From JBCCMQ01 sp039179985 (lineage in GTDB: Bacteria > Pseudomonadota > Alphaproteobacteria > Rhodobacterales > Rhodobacteraceae), in the NCBI GenBank assembly GCA_039179985.1, contig JBCDED010000007.1, positions 8,390 through 72,389 on the forward strand: a stretch of DNA of 64,000 nt, read 5' to 3'. Shown piece by piece: positions 1 through 9,873 of the stretch; position 1 is the stretch's first letter; each line of letters opens with the position of its first letter. A model generated the notes under the pieces. The model saw only the letters and a list, made by a program, of their open reading frames with translations. It was not told the DNA's origin and ran no database searches. The position numbers were made by a program, and so were the translations under genes.

Positions 1-379
1 CCTTGTCGCCGTGCTCAAGGAACTTGAACACGTTGCGCATCTTGACGTCGTAGTCATGGGTGTCCGTGTTCGGGCGGAATTTCACCTCTTTGACGTCGAT
101 CGTCTTTTGCTTCTTGCGCGCTTCGCTTTCGCGTTTCTGCTGTTCGTATTTGAACTTGCCGAAATCCATGATCTTGCAGACGGGCGGCGTGGCGTTCGGC
201 GAGATTTCCACGAGGTCGAGGCCAGCTGCTTCTGCCAGAGCCATGCCGCGCTCTGGTGTGACGACGCCGACGTTTTCGCCTTCAGCGCCGATCAGGCGGA
301 TTTCCGGGGCCCGGATGCGTCCGTTTACGCGGGGGCCGGTGTCCCGCTGGGGCGGGGCATTGTGGGGTCTGCGGGCTAT
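1..379 (-). CDS. infC: Translation initiation factor IF-3 (3' end outside window)
   Basis: IF-3 binds the 30S subunit, keeps it apart from 50S and proofreads initiator tRNA and start codon. The visible 126 codons hold the N-terminal domain (RVNGRIRAPEIRLIGAEGE, then ISPNATPPVCKIMDFGKFKYE) and the start of the linker and C-terminal domain (KKQKTIDVKEVKFRP). No ATG, GTG or TTG lies in frame at the expected N-terminus. Translation from an ATA codon at 379-377 gives the family-typical (M)ARRPHNAPPQRDTGPRVN, behind an AGGAGA ribosome-binding site at 386-391. Rare AUU/AUC/AUA starts on infC are known to allow autoregulation by IF-3. The upstream envelope gene ends 62 bp away on the same strand. Identity is secure; the start is inferred from the protein sequence and ribosome-binding site. 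Confidence 0.95.
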   Translation of the reverse strand, partial: MARRPHNAPPQRDTGPRVNGRIRAPEIRLIGAEGENVGVVTPERGMALAEAAGLDLVEISPNATPPVCKIMDFGKFKYEQQKRESEARKKQKTIDVKEVKFRPNTDTHDYDVKMRNVFKFLEHGDK

Positions 380-441
380 GTTAGGTCTCCTAAAGCCATG
401 AAAAACAAGTTGCGAGAAGGTAATGCCCCTCTGCGCGGCAT

Positions 442-1812
442 TCAACCGTCATTTGCGCCTGTCTCGTCATCGCCAGCGTCTTGTGTTCCGTCGGCAGCGT
501 CTGCGCCGCCCTCCGTTTCGCTGGCGTCATCGGATTCGGTGGCCTCACTGGCTTCGGTCGCCTCAGTTTCGGTCTGTTCGGTGTCCGTAGCCTCGGTCTC
601 TGCCTCGCCGGTCGCTTCCGGTGGCGGATCCGACGGTGGCAGAAAGCCCAGAAGTTCGGCGGTGGGCCGGTCGATGATTCCGCTCTGCTCAAGATCATTG
701 TCGTATTGCAGCCAGAGCACCGCGGTTTCGGTGCCGGTCCCGTAAACACCGTCGACGCCGCCCACGTCATAGCCTGCCCCCACGAGGCGGTTCTGCACGT
801 CGCGCACATCCTGCCCGCTTGTCATGGGCGACGTCAGTCCCATTCCAAGGACCGATGAGCCCGGTTCGGCGGCTTCAAAACCCTCTTCGTTGGGGTCCTG
901 CGAGACAATCTCGTAGACTTCATTGCCCTCGTAGTAGGTCGAGCGGTAGAGCACGCCGTCGCAGATGTAGAGCGTCTCGTCCCCGTCTCGGACTTCCTCG
1001 CAGCCGTCGTCGTCTGGCAGGGATGCGGAATACACGAGCGTCGCGCCCACAAGCCCGGCTGTGAAGTACCATCCCCAGGACGGCGAGTAATAGTAGGGTC
1101 CGTAGATGTAGTGGGGAGGCCTGTAGTAGGGCGGCGGGTAGTAGGGCGGTCGCCAGCCCGGCGGGCGCGAATTGGGCGGATTCCAACCCGAGGGTTTGTC
1201 GGGACGATCGGGCCTGTCCGGTCTGTCGGGCCTGTCCGGTCTGTCGGGACGATCTGGCCTGTCGGGGCGGTCGGGCCTGTCTGTTGGCGGCCGGGTGCCG
1301 GGCGGGCGCGAACCCGGTGGGCGCTCGGTCGGTGGCCGGGCGGTGGGAGGCTCGGGGCGCGGTCTGTCGGGCGTTGGCCGGGTTGTCGGCGGCGTGCCGG
1401 GCAACGCACTGGTGGGGGGACGCCCGGGCAAGGTGGTGGTCGGTGGCCGCGTGCCGGGCCGCGAGGCCGATGGCGGGCGCGCGGGCAGGGTTGTCGCAGG
1501 AGGCCGCGTGCTGGGGCGCGAGGTGGCCGGGGGCCGTGTGCTGGGCAGGCTGGCCGAAGGCGGACGGGCAGGGCGCGTGCTGGGCCGGGTCGACGGGACG
1601 CTGGGTCGCGTGCTGGGCCGCGGCGTGCTTGGACGGGCGCGGGCACCGCTCGGCGGGCGCGGGGCGCGGGCGTGATAGCCGCCAGCGCGGCCGCCCCGCT
1701 TGGCATGGGCGAAATCGGGCCCGAACGAAAGCGTCACGATCTTCTCTGGCGCAGTCCCGATGGCCAGCGCTGTGATCAGCACGAAGATCCAGACCTGCCG
1801 CAGCTTATTCAT
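442..1812 (-). CDS. Secreted or anchored Pro-rich repeat protein with peptidoglycan-binding-like domain
   Basis: 456 aa; not recognised as a named gene. Order of parts: an N-terminal hydrophobic segment (VWIFVLITALAIGT) that looks like a signal or anchor; about 180 residues of low-complexity Pro/Arg/Thr/Ser sequence; nine consecutive Asp-Arg-Pro units; a Tyr/Pro-rich stretch (YYPPPYYRPPHYIYGPYYY); a short hydrophobic segment (WYFTAGLVGATLVYSA); a small domain with two Cys; and a region resembling a PG_binding_1 fold (VRDVQNRLVGAGYDVGGVDG, then TETAVLWLQ). The tail is acidic, rich in Thr/Glu/Ala. The ATG at 1812 follows AGGAGG and overlaps the end of the upstream DUF2092-like gene by 8 bp, so the two are translationally coupled. 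The likely place of action is the periplasm or cell wall; function is unknown. Confidence 0.75.
   Translation of the reverse strand: MNKLRQVWIFVLITALAIGTAPEKIVTLSFGPDFAHAKRGGRAGGYHARAPRPPSGARARPSTPRPSTRPSVPSTRPSTRPARPPSASLPSTRPPATSRPSTRPPATTLPARPPSASRPGTRPPTTTLPGRPPTSALPGTPPTTRPTPDRPRPEPPTARPPTERPPGSRPPGTRPPTDRPDRPDRPDRPDRPDRPDRPDRPDRPDKPSGWNPPNSRPPGWRPPYYPPPYYRPPHYIYGPYYYSPSWGWYFTAGLVGATLVYSASLPDDDGCEEVRDGDETLYICDGVLYRSTYYEGNEVYEIVSQDPNEEGFEAAEPGSSVLGMGLTSPMTSGQDVRDVQNRLVGAGYDVGGVDGVYGTGTETAVLWLQYDNDLEQSGIIDRPTAELLGFLPPSDPPPEATGEAETEATDTEQTETEATEASEATESDDASETEGGADAADGTQDAGDDETGANDG
1201..1281 (-). repeat. Nine tandem 9-bp units encoding Asp-Arg-Pro
   Basis: Nine successive 9-bp units, each gtc/atc plus an Arg and a Pro codon on the reverse strand. 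Units alternate between close variants, with an 18-bp period in the middle. They encode an uninterrupted DRP array inside the Pro-rich protein. Such in-frame arrays change length by slippage without breaking the gene. Confidence 0.85.
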
Positions 1813-2602
1813 CACCGCCTCCTGCGCCCGGCGGGATCTGGCTGAGTAGCCCCGGTTCGACCTCCACCTTTGGCCAGGTCATGCGCGCCGTCTCTTCGCC
1901 GGGGACGAAACGGAACATCCCTTCGGTCACGACGGGCGCGAAATCCCAGTTGTGGAAATAGGCGCGGTACTGAGGCCAGCCCTGGGTGTAAGGATCGGTG
2001 CCGACCATCGAGAGAAGCAGGGGCTCGTCGGGATCGGCCGCGATCCAGAGCTGCCAGTCGTAGTCGGCCTGCGCGAAGGCCAGGTGGTAGGCGGGAATAC
2101 CTGCGATGCGGGTTTCGCCCAGATAAGCCGCTGCTTCTATCCCTTCGAGGAACTCACCGGGCGCGTACTTTGTGAAGACTTCCCAAAGCGGCAGCGCCAG
2201 CCCGTATTCGGCCTGCGCCCGGTCCACCAAGTCTTCGAATGTGCCGATCAGCGGCGTGCTGACATAGGCGTCATCGTCGAGTGAGTAGATCTCGAAATGC
2301 CCGCCGTCAAAGAAGAGTTCGCGCCGTTTCACCCCATCGTCGGTGTAGGAATAAAACCCCTCGCCCCGGGCCAGAAGGTTGTAGCCCGAGCGCGTGTAGG
2401 TGATCTTTTCGCGACCGTCGATCACATAGTCCCAAGAGACATACCAGTCGGCGGCCAGCCGGTCCTGCGTGGAGAGGAACTCGGCAGCTTCGCGGACGAT
2501 GCGAACGGCTTCGGGATCGATGGCGGGATCGTCTGCCTGCGCGGCGGCGAGACCGGGCAGAAGGCAGGCGGCCAGGACACAGGACCTTATGGAAACGAAC
2601 AT
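1805..2602 (-). CDS. DUF2092-like periplasmic protein
   Basis: 265 aa with a clear signal peptide (MFVSIRSCVLAACLLPGLAAAQ) and a mature domain resembling DUF2092: a helix with FLSTQDRLAADWYVSWDYV, then beta-rich sequence such as KITYTRSGYNLLARGEG and WQLWIAADPDEPLLLSMVG. The fold suggests a LolA/LolB-like envelope protein, but the function is not established. The ATG at 2602 is chosen because it puts the signal peptide at the N-terminus; a TTG ten codons upstream (2632) is possible. Neither has a strong ribosome-binding site. The gene overlaps the Pro-rich repeat protein downstream, so both probably work together in the envelope. Confidence 0.75.
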   Translation of the reverse strand: MFVSIRSCVLAACLLPGLAAAQADDPAIDPEAVRIVREAAEFLSTQDRLAADWYVSWDYVIDGREKITYTRSGYNLLARGEGFYSYTDDGVKRRELFFDGGHFEIYSLDDDAYVSTPLIGTFEDLVDRAQAEYGLALPLWEVFTKYAPGEFLEGIEAAAYLGETRIAGIPAYHLAFAQADYDWQLWIAADPDEPLLLSMVGTDPYTQGWPQYRAYFHNWDFAPVVTEGMFRFVPGEETARMTWPKVEVEPGLLSQIPPGAGGGDE

Positions 2603-2690
2603 GAAAACCCAGGACAGCAGAGGCGTTGGCAAAAACGCTAGCCGCCGCGTTGCCGGGCAGGCAAGCTAAATCTGTCCCATGTCGTGCGCG

Positions 2691-3245
2691 TCAGGCCGCC
2701 TTCCACTTGATCGAACAGCCCATCGATGGGATCTGGTCGTGCGGGCCGTTGCCGGTTGCGGCGATCTGGGTCATGGCTTCATAGAGGTCGCGGCGCAGGT
2801 CGACCGGCCCGGCTCTGCTGCGCGAGGCGTCGAGACGCCCGCGGTACTGGAGGCCAAGATTCGCGTCAAAGCCGAAGAAATCGGGCGTGCAGGCGGCGCC
2901 GTAAGCGCGGGCGACGGATTGGTCTTCGTCGTGGAGATAGGGGAAGCGGAAACCTTCGGCGCGGGCAAGATCGCCCATCTTTTCGAAACTGTCGGCAGGG
3001 TAGGCCACCGCGTCGTTCGAGCAGACAGCCGCCACGCCGACACCGGCCTCCATCAGCGCGTGCGCGTCGCGCACGATCCTGTCCTTCACCGCCAGAACGT
3101 AAGGACAGTGATTGCAAATAAACATGATCAGCGTCCCACTGGGGCCGCGGACATCCGCCAGGCTGTAGGTGGCGCCGTCGGTGGCGGGCAGGCGGAATTC
3201 GGGCGCCTGCCAGCCGAAATCACATACCGGGGGCGTTGCGGCCAT
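2691..3245 (-). CDS. Thioredoxin-fold (AhpC/TSA-type) redox protein
   Basis: 184 aa, no signal peptide, so probably cytoplasmic. It has a thioredoxin fold: substrate-facing N-terminus (APEFRLPATDGATYSLADV), strand GTLIMFICNHCPYV with a CxxC-type motif (CNHC), VCSNDAVAYPADSFEKM, and the conserved cis-Pro region CTPDFFGFD. The family is a peroxiredoxin-like or thioredoxin-like oxidoreductase common in proteobacteria; the partner substrate is not known. The gene is 41 bp downstream of fpr on the same strand and could be its last co-transcribed gene, although this is not shown. Confidence 0.85.
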   Translation of the reverse strand: MAATPPVCDFGWQAPEFRLPATDGATYSLADVRGPSGTLIMFICNHCPYVLAVKDRIVRDAHALMEAGVGVAAVCSNDAVAYPADSFEKMGDLARAEGFRFPYLHDEDQSVARAYGAACTPDFFGFDANLGLQYRGRLDASRSRAGPVDLRRDLYEAMTQIAATGNGPHDQIPSMGCSIKWKAA

Positions 3246-3286
3246 CGGGGGTCTCCTTCATGGGGGGCTGGACTTGCCTCGGAAGA

Positions 3287-4135
3287 CTACCCCACGAAGG
3301 CCTTTTCGACCACGTAGTGTTTGGGATCGGAGTTTGCGCCTTCCTCCAGCCCGAAGCCTTCGAGGATCTCTTTCAGGTCCGTGTTCAGTCCGATCGATCC
3401 GCAGACCATGGCGCGGTCGGTGTCGGGGTTGATCCCTTCGATGCCGAGGTCTTTGAAGAGCGTGCCGTCCTTCAGGAGCGTCGTGACGCGGCCCATGCGC
3501 GGGCTTTCTTCGCGCGTGGTCGTGGGGTAGTAGCGCAGCTTTGCAAGGTTCTCTTCGCCAATAAGCTCGCCCAGCAACGCGTCGGACCGAATGCTTTCGA
3601 TCAGTTCGCGCCCGTAGGTCAGTTCCGCCACCTCGCGGCAGGTGTGGGTGATGATGACCTCGTCGTAGTTTTCATAGGTCTCGGGGTCGCGCAAGAGCGA
3701 GGCGAAAGGCGCAAAGCCCGTGCCCGTGGCAAAGAACCAGAGCCGTTTGCCGGGCAAGAGCGCGTCATGGACCAGCGTACCAACGGGCTTTGGTCGCAGG
3801 ATCACCTGGTCGCCAGGCTGGATGTGCTGCAGTTTCGAGGTCAGCGGGCCGTCCTGCACTTTGATCGAATAGAACTCCAGCTCCTCGTCCCAACTAGGCG
3901 AGGCGATGGAATAGGCGCGCAAAAGCGGTTTCTGCTTGCCTGTCTTGGGGTCCGGATCGCCCATGAGGCCGATCATCACGAACTCGCCCGAACGGAAGCG
4001 CAGGGATTGCGGGCGCGTGGTGCGGAATGAAAACAGCCGGTCGGTGTAGTGACGCACGGCGGTCACGGTTTGCGCGTCGGGCAGCGCGGGTTGCGCCTTG
4101 GGTGCGTTTTCGGTCACGGAAGTCATGTCATTCAT
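3287..4135 (-). CDS. fpr: Ferredoxin/flavodoxin--NADP+ reductase
   Basis: 282 aa. Transfers electrons between NADPH and ferredoxin or flavodoxin through FAD. The FAD domain has the signature LLRAYSIASPSWD and a beta-barrel with GEFVMIGL. The NADP domain has FFATGTGFAPFASLLRD and the C-terminal MVCGSIGLNTDLKEILEGFG, ending in YVVEKAFVG as in bacterial-type FNRs. It is 66 bp downstream of the DUF934 gene at the end of the sulfate-assimilation operon, which suggests it supplies reduced ferredoxin to the sulfite reductase. The start at 4135 has a weak ribosome-binding site; a second ATG three codons in (4126) is possible. Confidence 0.93.
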   Translation of the reverse strand: MNDMTSVTENAPKAQPALPDAQTVTAVRHYTDRLFSFRTTRPQSLRFRSGEFVMIGLMGDPDPKTGKQKPLLRAYSIASPSWDEELEFYSIKVQDGPLTSKLQHIQPGDQVILRPKPVGTLVHDALLPGKRLWFFATGTGFAPFASLLRDPETYENYDEVIITHTCREVAELTYGRELIESIRSDALLGELIGEENLAKLRYYPTTTREESPRMGRVTTLLKDGTLFKDLGIEGINPDTDRAMVCGSIGLNTDLKEILEGFGLEEGANSDPKHYVVEKAFVG

Positions 4136-4201
4136 CTGTCCAGCAAGGCTGACACCTTGCCCTCTGTCTAGCGGTCGTTCTGGGGTTCGGAAAGGGTGGC
4201 T

Positions 4202-4618
4202 TCAGCCGCGCAGGCGCGACTGATAGTCATGGGCCAGCCAGTCTGCGCGGTCGCGCCACTGGTCTTCGGGCTGGCGGGCGGCGAGGGCGGCGTCGATTTC
4301 CACCTCATCAAAGCCCGAGCGCCGCGCCATGGCGTATTGGTCCGCCAGCACATGCCCTTTGGCGCGGAGACGTCCCTGAAAGCCCATCAGGCGCAGGCGG
4401 CGACCAATGGTAAAACCGCGGCCATCGGCGAAGCTGGGGAAATCGACGCGGATCAGGTCGATCTCGGCCAACCGCCGGTTCAGCGTCTCGGGATCGGCAT
4501 CGGAGGGTACGTCGACCGCAAGTGCCGGGCTGGCGTTGGCGGGCACAGCATCGAGCGGAACAAAGCCCGCTGTCCAGTCTTCATCGGCAAAGCCGGTATC
4601 GCTTACGATCACGCTCAT
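4202..4618 (-). CDS. DUF934 protein of the cys operon
   Basis: 138 aa. Resembles DUF934: LAEIDLIRVDFPSFADGRGF, then TIGRRLRLMGFQGRLRAKGHVLADQY and RSGFDEVEID. DUF934 genes occur beside sulfite reductase and cysH in many proteobacteria, and the protein is thought to support sulfite reduction; its biochemistry is unsettled. The ATG at 4618 overlaps the cysH stop by 4 bp (ATGA). This coupling, and the lack of homologous sequence before it, decide the start. Confidence 0.88.
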   Translation of the reverse strand: MSVIVSDTGFADEDWTAGFVPLDAVPANASPALAVDVPSDADPETLNRRLAEIDLIRVDFPSFADGRGFTIGRRLRLMGFQGRLRAKGHVLADQYAMARRSGFDEVEIDAALAARQPEDQWRDRADWLAHDYQSRLRG

Positions 4619-5377
4619 GCGGCGTCTCCTTCTGGTCGGGGGCCACGGGCGGGCAGGGGGCCAGGGACTATTTTGCCGTTCACAAAGTGAATCCCGCATT
4701 CCTCTTTTTCGCTGCCGCGCCAGCGGCCTGCGCGGTCATCTTCACCTTTGCCGACCGGCGTCGTGCAGGGCGCACAGCCGATCGAGCGGTAGCCGCGTGA
4801 CACCAGCGGATGGCGTGGCAGGCGGTTGTTAATCATGTAGTCCTGCACATCGTCGCGGGTCCAATGCGCCAGCGGATTGATCTTGATCCGTGCGTCACCT
4901 TCGGCCTCGAAGAACTCAAGCTCGGTCCGCCGGCCGCCCTGAAAGCGCTTGCGCCCGGTGATCCAGGCGTCAAAGCCTTCAAGCGCGATTTCCAAGGGCC
5001 GCGTCTTGCGCAAAGTGCAGCAGGCGTCGGGATCGGACAGATGCAGGATGCCGTCCACATCTTCAGCAAAGATCTCTTCGCGCGAGGGCTTGATGATGCG
5101 GACGTCGGTCAGCTTCAGCCGCTCGGCCACCTCGGCCTGGTAGCTCAGGGTCTCGGGAAACAGCATCTCGGTATCTATAAAGAGAACAGGAGTGGTGCGG
5201 TCGATGACCGAGACCAGATGCAAGAGCGCCACGGACTCGGCGCCAAAGGAACTGACCAGCGCCGCGCGCCCCACGGCCGGGTCGGACAGTGCGTCCTCGA
5301 GCACCCGCGCGGCCGAATGGTGGCGGTAGCGGGCATTGAGCCCGGCTGCGCGCTCGGTGGCCCGGCTGAAAGGAGCC

Positions 5378-5388
<11 letters not shown>
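4615..5388 (-). CDS. cysH: Adenylyl-/phosphoadenylyl-sulfate reductase
   Basis: 257 aa. Reduces activated sulfate to sulfite with thioredoxin or glutathione. The PP-loop-like nucleotide motif VSSFGAESVALLHL is near residue 45. Two Cys pairs, DACCTLRKTRPL and GCAPCT, are the ligands of a [4Fe-4S] cluster and mark the APS-type reductase, so APS is the likely substrate. The C-terminal catalytic Cys is in EECGIHF. The start is placed at MPLEAPFSR (5388), overlapping the end of the sulfite reductase by 11 bp; the reading frame extends upstream but that part looks non-coding. Located between sulfite reductase and DUF934 in the cys operon. Confidence 0.93.
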
Positions 5389-7037
<1,649 letters not shown>

Positions 7038-7045
<8 letters not shown>

Positions 7046-7346
7046 GGGATCCCTCCGCCTGCTTGCCGTGGGCATAGTTCGATGGACCGCGGCGGCGAAA
7101 CGCCTCGCGGAAGTGGGTTGGCTCTGGCCCGGCGGCGCCTTCCGCGGCGTCGGCAAGATAGGCCCCCACCGCGACATCTGCCTGCGCCTGCGCCTTGGAA
7201 AGCCAGACGCTCGCGGTCTCGGCGTCCATGAGAAGCTGGGCTTCGGACAGGCTGCGCGTCCACTGGGCATTCCGGTCAAGCCAGATAACATCGCCTTCCA
7301 GAAGGTGATTGGCGGTGACGACCTTGGGGGTGAATTTGCGGCTCAT
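7038..7346 (-). CDS. DUF2849 protein of the cys operon
   Basis: 102 aa. Typical DUF2849 small protein: TPKVVTANHLLEGDVIWLDR at the N-terminus, then ASVWLSKAQAQADVAVGAYL. In alphaproteobacteria it occurs almost only between siroheme synthase and sulfite reductase, so a role in sulfite reductase maturation or function is inferred from context alone. It overlaps cysG by 4 bp and the reductase by 8 bp, so expression is coupled. Confidence 0.87.
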
Positions 7347-8743
7347 AGCGTGGCCTCTTGGGGAAGGATCGTTTCGGCGGCCTCAAGCGCGGCGCGCGGG
7401 GCGAGGCCAAGGAAGGTGAGCGCCGGGCCGGTCATTTCAGCCTCGGCCAGCGCATCCGGCAATTCCGCCAGCGTCGTCGACAGGATGCGCTGGGTCGGGC
7501 GGCTGGCGTTCTCGATCACCGTGAAAGGCGTGGCCGGGTCGGCGCCGTGCATCATCAGGCGGCCCTGGATGAAGCGGGCGGTTTTCTTGCCCATGTAGAT
7601 CGCCGCGACCTCGCCCGGGGCGGCAAGCGCGCGCCAGTCGTGCTCGGCGTAGCCCTGCGTGTCATGCCCTGTTATCAGGCGCACGGACGAGTTTCGACCG
7701 CGTCTCGTCAGGCTCTGGCCGATGGTGGCGACGGCAGCGCTGGCGGCGGTGATGCCCGGCACGATGCGCCAGGGAATGCCCGCTGCGTCGAGCGCGTCGA
7801 TCTCTTCATCGAGCCGGCCGAACACTGTCGGGTCGCCCGATTTCAAACGCACGACCTGCGCACCGGTCTCTGCGTGTTCGACCATCAGCGCGTTAATCTC
7901 TTGCTGCGTGCGCGAGGGGCCGAAGCCCTCCTTGCCCGCATCGACCAGCAGGGCCTCGCGGCGGGCAAGTTCAAGGATTTCGGGCGCGACCAGACGGTCA
8001 AAGATCACGACGTCGGCCTCGTGCAGCGCATTGCGGGCCTTCAGCGTCAGAAGCTCCGGGTCGCCGGGGCCGGCCCCCACGAGGGCGACGGCGCCCTGAC
8101 GCGCTTCCTTGGCAAGGTGGTCGGCCAGGAGGTCTTCCAGCGCCTCGGGAACGGCCTCCTGACCGCCTGTTTCCATAGCGCGGGGACCGGCGCCAAAATA
8201 GAAGGCCGTCCAGAAATCCCGGCGCTTCCGGCCAAAGGGCAGCGCCTCCACCCGGGCGCGGAAGGCCTTGCCGATGCGGGCGAGGGGGCCGAGGGCCGTG
8301 GGCAGACGTTCTTCGAGATCGCGTTTGATGGCGCGGGCCAGCACCGGGGCGGCGCCTTCGGTGCCGATGGCGACGGTCACCGGATCGCGGTCGACGATGG
8401 CCGGCGTGATGAACTGGCTTTCGCCCAGGTTATCGACCCAGTTCGTGAGTGCTCCGTCGGCCTGCGCCAGCCTTGTCACGCGGGCGTCTTCGGCCTCGTC
8501 GTCATTGGCTGCGTAAAAGAGCGCGCTGCACAACGCATCGCCCGGTTCCAGCGCGCGGTCGGTCAGGGTGATCTTTCCCTCCGCGGCGAGCTTGCGCACA
8601 TCCGCGTCCGGGTTCGCCGCAAAAACACTGATCCGAGCCTCGGTTTTCATCAGAAGCCGCAGCTTGGCAAGCGCCGCCTCTCCACCACCCGAGACGGTAA
8701 TCCGGCGGCCTTCGACGGCGAGGAAGATCGGAAAGTGTTTCAT
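7343..8743 (-). CDS. cysG: Siroheme synthase (multifunctional)
   Basis: 466 aa. Makes siroheme for the adjacent sulfite reductase. The N-terminal dehydrogenase/ferrochelatase half has VSGGGEAALAKLRLLMK (NAD binding) and NLGESQFITPAIVDRDPVTVAI. The C-terminal uroporphyrinogen-III methyltransferase half starts at VALVGAGPGDPELLTLKA and includes RLKSGDPTVFGR, VPGITAASA and YMGKKTA. The start is set at MKHFPIFLAVEGRR (8743) behind AGGAAGAAGGGA; a few extra in-frame codons upstream are not needed. First gene of the six-gene operon cysG-DUF2849-reductase-cysH-DUF934-fpr, divergent from an Lrp-type regulator. Confidence 0.94.
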   Translation of the reverse strand: MKHFPIFLAVEGRRITVSGGGEAALAKLRLLMKTEARISVFAANPDADVRKLAAEGKITLTDRALEPGDALCSALFYAANDDEAEDARVTRLAQADGALTNWVDNLGESQFITPAIVDRDPVTVAIGTEGAAPVLARAIKRDLEERLPTALGPLARIGKAFRARVEALPFGRKRRDFWTAFYFGAGPRAMETGGQEAVPEALEDLLADHLAKEARQGAVALVGAGPGDPELLTLKARNALHEADVVIFDRLVAPEILELARREALLVDAGKEGFGPSRTQQEINALMVEHAETGAQVVRLKSGDPTVFGRLDEEIDALDAAGIPWRIVPGITAASAAVATIGQSLTRRGRNSSVRLITGHDTQGYAEHDWRALAAPGEVAAIYMGKKTARFIQGRLMMHGADPATPFTVIENASRPTQRILSTTLAELPDALAEAEMTGPALTFLGLAPRAALEAAETILPQEATL

Positions 8744-8874
8744 GTCGGTCCCTTCTTCCTGAAAGATATAGGACATTTTCCTGTTCATTCGCCATACGGC
8801 ACGGTAACTAAGGACGTGCGTTTTTCATATGTCCCGCAGGGGGACGAAAGTTTCAAAAATACCGGAGGGACGGA
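8744..8874. promoter_or_regulatory. Divergent promoter region between cys operon and Lrp-type regulator
   Basis: 131 bp serve both directions. Two dyads are visible: GTCCC-gcagg-GGGAC at 8831-8845, and the shorter AGGA-catttt-CCT with its ends near 8771-8783. The first is 30 bp before the regulator's ATG and about 88 bp before the cysG start. Either could bind the Lrp-type regulator, which would fit control of both its own gene and the operon; this is inference. Confidence 0.45.
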
Positions 8875-9336
8875 ATGGATGTCCGAATTGACGAGGTAGA
8901 CCGGAAAATCCTTGGGGAGTTACAGGCGGATTCCTCACAATCCCTTGATGAAATTGCAAAAAAGATCGGCTCGTCAAAGACGCCGGTTTGGAACCGCATC
9001 CGCAAGCTGCGCGAGGCCGGAGTGATCCGGCAGAACACGGTTCTGCTGGATGCCGAAGCACTGGGGCTGGAGGCCTGTTTTTTCGTCCTGATCCGCACCT
9101 CGGAACACGAAGCGGACTGGCAGGCGAAATTCCTCAAGGCGTTGAAATCAAGGCCCGAAGTCCTGGAGGCACACCGGCTTGCGGGCGAGATCGACTATAT
9201 CCTGAAGGTCCGTGTGGCCAACGCCCGGGCCTATGATGAGTTCTATCAGGCTCTGATTTCTGAAGTGCGTATCTTTAACGTGACCGCGCTGCTGTCGATG
9301 GAAGAGATCAAGTCAACGACGGTTCTGCCGCTCTAG
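8875..9336 (+). CDS. Lrp/AsnC family transcriptional regulator
   Basis: 153 aa. N-terminal winged helix-turn-helix (DRKILGELQADSSQSLDEIAKKIGSSKTPVWNRIRKLREAGVI) and C-terminal RAM effector domain (VLEAHRLAGEIDYILKVRV; FNVTALLSMEEIKSTTVLPL). Lrp-type proteins bind small ligands, often amino acids. It starts 131 bp from cysG in the opposite direction, so control of sulfur assimilation, perhaps through cysteine or a precursor, is the natural hypothesis. The ATG is preceded by GGAGGGACGGA. Its stop overlaps the convergent cupin gene by 4 bp. Confidence 0.92.
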   Translation: MDVRIDEVDRKILGELQADSSQSLDEIAKKIGSSKTPVWNRIRKLREAGVIRQNTVLLDAEALGLEACFFVLIRTSEHEADWQAKFLKALKSRPEVLEAHRLAGEIDYILKVRVANARAYDEFYQALISEVRIFNVTALLSMEEIKSTTVLPL

Positions 9337-9788
9337 ATCGGCGGCCCAACGAATTCCTGCCCGTGTGCGGCGGCGATCTCGGCCATGCCGTCGGGTGTCA
9401 GCGTTCCGCCCTCTTGGGCGGCAAAGAAGGCGCGGAACATTTCTTCTACGGTCAGGGCGGGCGAGAAGATGTAGCGCAGACGTCCGGGCGTCTGACCCAT
9501 GTTGCGGAAGGCGTGGACGGTGCCGCGTGGGATGAACGCCACGTCGCCCGGCGCCATGCTGTGGCGTGTGCCGCCGATTTCGACGTCGAACGCGCCGTCG
9601 AGGAAGAAAAACGTCTCGTCCTGATCATGGTGGATGTGGCGACCCGGCCCGATGCCCGGGGCGACGATGTCTTCAAATGCCGCCTGCGCGCCGCCGGTGT
9701 CCTGCCCGCTAAGCAGGATCTTCAATGTGATCGCTTCGGGAAAATCGAGCGTTTCGGCGCTGGCGTAAGGCGTGTGCGTGATCGGCAT
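9333..9788 (-). CDS. Cupin-domain protein
   Basis: 151 aa, a single small beta-barrel. Metal-binding cupin motifs are clear: GPGRHIHHDQDETFFFLDG (His, His, Glu) and PRGTVHAFRN (second His). This resembles quercetinase-like or sugar-binding cupins; the substrate cannot be told. It is 85 bp downstream of the P450 gene on the same strand and may be co-transcribed with it. Confidence 0.85.
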   Translation of the reverse strand: MPITHTPYASAETLDFPEAITLKILLSGQDTGGAQAAFEDIVAPGIGPGRHIHHDQDETFFFLDGAFDVEIGGTRHSMAPGDVAFIPRGTVHAFRNMGQTPGRLRYIFSPALTVEEMFRAFFAAQEGGTLTPDGMAEIAAAHGQEFVGPPI

Positions 9789-9873
9789 GCGCTGGACCTC
9801 CGTGGATCGAGATTACTCCCGAAGAGATTGCGCGAGAAGCGGATTTCTGTGCCTGAGCGCGCAGCGCGGTCTC

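Noticed and set aside
7358..8899. 513-codon forward-strand frame opposite cysG
   Set aside because: An antisense shadow caused by high-GC codon bias; the reverse strand encodes a full siroheme synthase with all motifs.
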